This document shows positions 61,090 to 64,000 of a DNA stretch of 64,000 nucleotides, piece after piece; within the stretch, counting starts at the first letter, position 1; every line of letters starts with the position of its first letter. The notes under the pieces are model-generated. The model made no database searches. It saw nothing but the letters and a program-made list of their open reading frames with translations, and was not told where the DNA came from. The DNA is from Parapristionchus giblindavisi (Eukaryota; Nematoda; Chromadorea; Rhabditida; Diplogasteridae): assembly GCA_943737045.1 (NCBI GenBank), contig CALSFV010000208.1:1550001-1614000 (forward strand). Reading direction: 5' to 3'. The translations under genes and the position numbers were made by a program.

Positions 61090-62655
61090 GTCCCTTTCTC
61101 CTCTCCTCCATTATTTCGTCTCTCTCTCAAATGATTTGCATGACAATCCGATTGGAGAGTAGAAAGTACTTGTTTATTTCGCCCTCTTTCCCAGAGTGAG
61201 AGAATGAAGTGAACCACGGAGATGATTAGAGAAATAGAGAAATAGATTGAGCGAATACGGTAGCTATGAATTTCATGAACCGCATATTTAACCAAACATC
61301 CTCAGTATTTATTATAATATTATTGGCAAAAGATAATGTCCGATCGGAATCCCCAAAAATGATGTCTCATCAATACTACGGGTCTCACACATCACGTACA
61401 TAATAGGGATTATTCCCTTCACTTGTTTCAAACACTTAAAGACTATATTCTCCCCCTCTACCTCTCATAGTCATTCCGCGCGTGACGTTTCCACTACTCA
61501 AGAGTAATTTTCGTCGAGAAGCCTCTCTTCCCCTCTCCTCTCCCCCAGGAACTTCTCCTCCTCCCCCCCCCCCCCTACTTACCCTCTCTCTCTCTCTCCC
61601 TCTCCCCCCTTCATCTCTATCCGTGGATACTACTCTCCACTTCAACTTTCATGCTCCCGTAGTGCTGCTCCCTATTGATTTGTATATATCGTGATGGTTG
61701 TACACAAAACGTGAATGAGTCCATTCTCACCTGTTCATTCTATATCCCCCCTATCTATCCATTCATTCCCTCTCCCTCCTGTACCCCCCTCTTCTTCTCT
61801 CGTAGACAATTAGCTACTGTAAAAAGAAGAAGACGAGAAGGAGGAAAGATCTAACTCCATTTCCTTCATTTTCTCTTCTTTCTTCTACTTCACTCACTAC
61901 ACAGTTCCACAGTCTGTATCCCTGTCCCCTTCTCCTTCGTCGTCTTTTCAATGGACCCGGTCAATGAGATTCCGTCTGTCTTACGCGTCTTTTGTTAAGG
62001 AGAAAAATACGAGAGAGAAATAGTACAGAAGCGCCCAAAGGATATGAGGGACGATAAAGTGATAACGGTCCACAGGAGGGGTAGAGGTGATCGAGAGTGT
62101 GAGAGATAAGATGAAGACAGAGATTTTGATAGAGAGTGAGACCTCGACGTCCAATAAATTCGATTCATTCGCTCTGCGTCGTATGAAAAGAAAGGCAGTC
62201 GAGGAAGGAGGAAGAAGGAATATAAAAGGGGAGAGACGATGAAAGGCTAAGTGGTGATGGATGAGGTGAAGATTATAGAATGAAGAGATTTATCTTTTTT
62301 CCTTCCTAAATGATATTATTATTGATGTGACTTTAATCTAAATGATCTCTATGATGACTAGTGTAATTCCCTCATTCTATATTGTTTTATGATCCGCAAA
62401 TTGTCGTTTCGATTCGTAAGATAAAGATCATTTCATCATCAAATCTTCCTATTTCATTTCAGATCAATCATTCTCATATCTTCTGTGTGGCTGTAGTGGC
62501 CGTGATGCATTCATCCCTTCTGTGGCCCCGCCCCTTTTCTCATCGTGTGCCTTAGGAAGGAAAGCGCCTTTATTCTTTCTTCTTCTCCTACATCTCAAGC
62601 CTCTCTCCATACCCCAGTCTACTTCATCCACTACAGAACCTTCTTTGGAGTAGAG

Positions 62656-64000
62656 ATGACCACTGCCATTTCTTATCTTCTCTTCTTTTTTCTTCTCATG
62701 AGTCCATTGATCAACGGTCAGGAAGAACAACAAGAAGAGAGGGTTCAACCGAAGAAGAAACTGAAGGAGCAAGAAATTATCCAGAGAGTACTTACTAATT
62801 ATGATTGGAGAGTGCGACCACGGGGACAGAATACCTCTTGGCCAGGTATGAGCCACTATTCTTATTTATAGTAGCTCACAAAAAGACTTAAACTAGTCTT
62901 TTTTACTTTGATTTTTAAATGTTCTCGATCATTTTTTCCTGAATTTTTCAGGATATTTGATGTTTGCTGAAAATACCATTATGAAGTCTTTTTGAGAGCT
63001 ATTGTATAATATTTGTTTTATTTTGTTAAAGAAATGGCTATGTGCATTATGTTGCAAAAGATTGTAGCATTTAAAAAGCGTTAAATTGATATCCCTAATA
63101 GTATTTCACACCCTGTAGTCCGATATTTTTTCATTATAGTGAGTGGTTGTGTTCGATTGGGAGTAAAGTGTGGGGTCCTTTAACCTTGCAAGACAATGTA
63201 GCAGCGCGCTTTGGGCAGCACTCGCACACACTCAAATGAGAGAAAATTGAGCGGAAGTAGGTTGATGAAGCATATGAGTCTCTTTCTCTATTAGTGAGTT
63301 GTCTTACTATGTCTTCATATTATCTGCCTAATCCTGATCACGCAAGCACAACAACACCAATGTTTTCCCGCTTACATTACATCTTTATATCTGTGTATCC
63401 AATGACGTATGGGAAGACAGGCTTAGGGAAGTGTAGATTTGAAAAAAATTGGTATTTTATTGAAAAAAAAAGGATTAACTGTGAAAAAAATTCATTCATA
63501 ATATAACGCCTCGTGAGCAATAGTTGCGAAGTCTCTTACAAATGCAAATTGATGATACTCTCTACTTCTTCTCCTTCTTCTTCTTCCCCCTTTTTTTGCT
63601 TTCTAAGGATGAGCGGAAGTACATGATTGAGTAGTCGCTGAGGTAGGGAACTTTACCAAATTCAATCCGACATATTTTCATTCGATTGAAAGTACATTGA
63701 TGACCAAGCATCATCGATTATGCATAGCAATATTCTTCCTGCTTGTTATCATAAATGAGAAACGCAAATTCGAATAGGAATCGTATGACTCGTTATATTT
63801 TGTACATGGACAGAGAGCAGATGTTAGAAGGGAGGAAATTGATATATGATAGTGTTTATTCATACAGATACTGGAGGTCCTGTTTGTGTCACAGTCAACA
63901 TCTATCTACGGTCGATATCGAAGATTGATGATGTCAATATGGAGTACTCAGCGCAGTTCACATTCAGAGAAGAATGGAAAGATACGCGATTAGCGTATGA
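62656..64000 (+). CDS. Glutamate-gated chloride channel subunit, first two exons
   Basis: Exon 1 (62656-62845) encodes a signal peptide ([19 protein letters not shown], then NGQ), a charged stretch ([17 protein letters not shown]) and the start of the ligand-binding domain ([20 protein letters not shown]). It splices with phase 1 at GTATGAG to exon 2 (from 63868, acceptor atacag), which gives [37 protein letters not shown] and KDTRLAY up to the window edge. This block is diagnostic of nematode GluCl subunits of the AVR-14/GLC-2/GLC-3 class, Cys-loop channels that carry inhibitory glutamate current and bind ivermectin. An upstream in-frame ATG at 62545 exists, but the ATG at 62656 gives a clean signal peptide. 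The Cys-loop, M1-M4 and pore lie outside the window, so the paralogue cannot be told. Confidence 0.9.

Larger units (their letters stand above)
59232..62655. other. Divergent intergenic region, vWA gene to GluCl gene
   Basis: The 3.4 kb between two divergent starts has no supported exon. It contains CT-rich blocks (59695-59770, 61545-61620 with a run of 13 C), a GGGA tract, a strong hairpin at 61048-61089, and GC boxes near 60011 and 62525. The GC box near 62525 is about 130 bases upstream of the GluCl start. Confidence 0.5.

Noticed and set aside
1..64000. CRISPR arrays, operons with ribosome binding sites, prophage
   Set aside because: The window is eukaryotic with spliced genes; nothing of this type is present.

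Overview
The window is eukaryotic and almost certainly nematode DNA: small exons, mostly short AT-rich introns with GT..AG ends, and proteins that read as worm-type families (a GluCl subunit, a two-Ig ZIG-like protein, an invertebrate troponin T). Splice acceptors are variable (tttag, tgcag, aag) rather than the uniform TTTTCAG of Caenorhabditis, and the intergenic DNA is full of AG/CT simple sequence. A diplogastrid (Pristionchus-like) worm is my guess; this is inference from style, not a search. All gene models are hand-spliced from reading frame, phase and splice sites, and each complete CDS has a length divisible by three.

Layout. (1) 204-2003 (+): 3' part of an EGF-repeat single-pass membrane protein. 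(2) 3659-10737 (-): ten-exon nuclear protein with an AT-hook and a psq-like helix-turn-helix, followed by 8 kb of low-complexity non-coding DNA. (3) 18776-23659 (-): glycerophosphodiester phosphodiesterase of the GDE1 type; one intron carries a 1346-bp foldback transposon with an 8-bp target duplication. (4) 26691-34924 (+), perhaps to about 36.5 kb: troponin T, the most unusual locus. It has a phase-symmetric 2916-nt candidate cassette exon after the start exon, a 12-nt microexon, a pair of mutually exclusive 81-nt exons only 25 nt apart, possible alternative 3' terminal exons, and a dead mariner-like transposon in an intron. (5) 37825-39286 (-): secreted two-Ig protein (ZIG-like). (6) 41076-45163 (-): ethylmalonyl-CoA decarboxylase (ECHDC1)-like crotonase with a 203-bp MITE in an intron. 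(7) 45666-50603 (+): MGRN1/RNF157-type RING E3 ligase, divergent from gene 6 across 502 bp. (8) 51786-about 53993 (+): small unrecognised membrane protein. (9) 54584-59231 (-): secreted protein with two vWA domains, the second with a degenerate metal site. (10) 62656-end (+): first two exons of a glutamate-gated chloride channel subunit, cut by the window edge.

The genes do not form one pathway. Troponin T (muscle), GluCl (neuromuscular inhibition) and the ZIG-like protein (neuronal maintenance in C. elegans) are neuromuscular; GDE1-like and ECHDC1-like are metabolic; the RING ligase and the AT-hook protein are regulatory. Short motifs recur across the intergenic DNA: GTGGGCGGAGTC, TTACGGTA/TACTGTAG and TGATCTTTGATC.

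The best candidate for something undescribed is the troponin T locus, where an alternatively used exon nearly three times the length of the rest of the coding sequence could add 972 residues of basic, Ser/Pro/Lys-rich sequence near the N-terminus.
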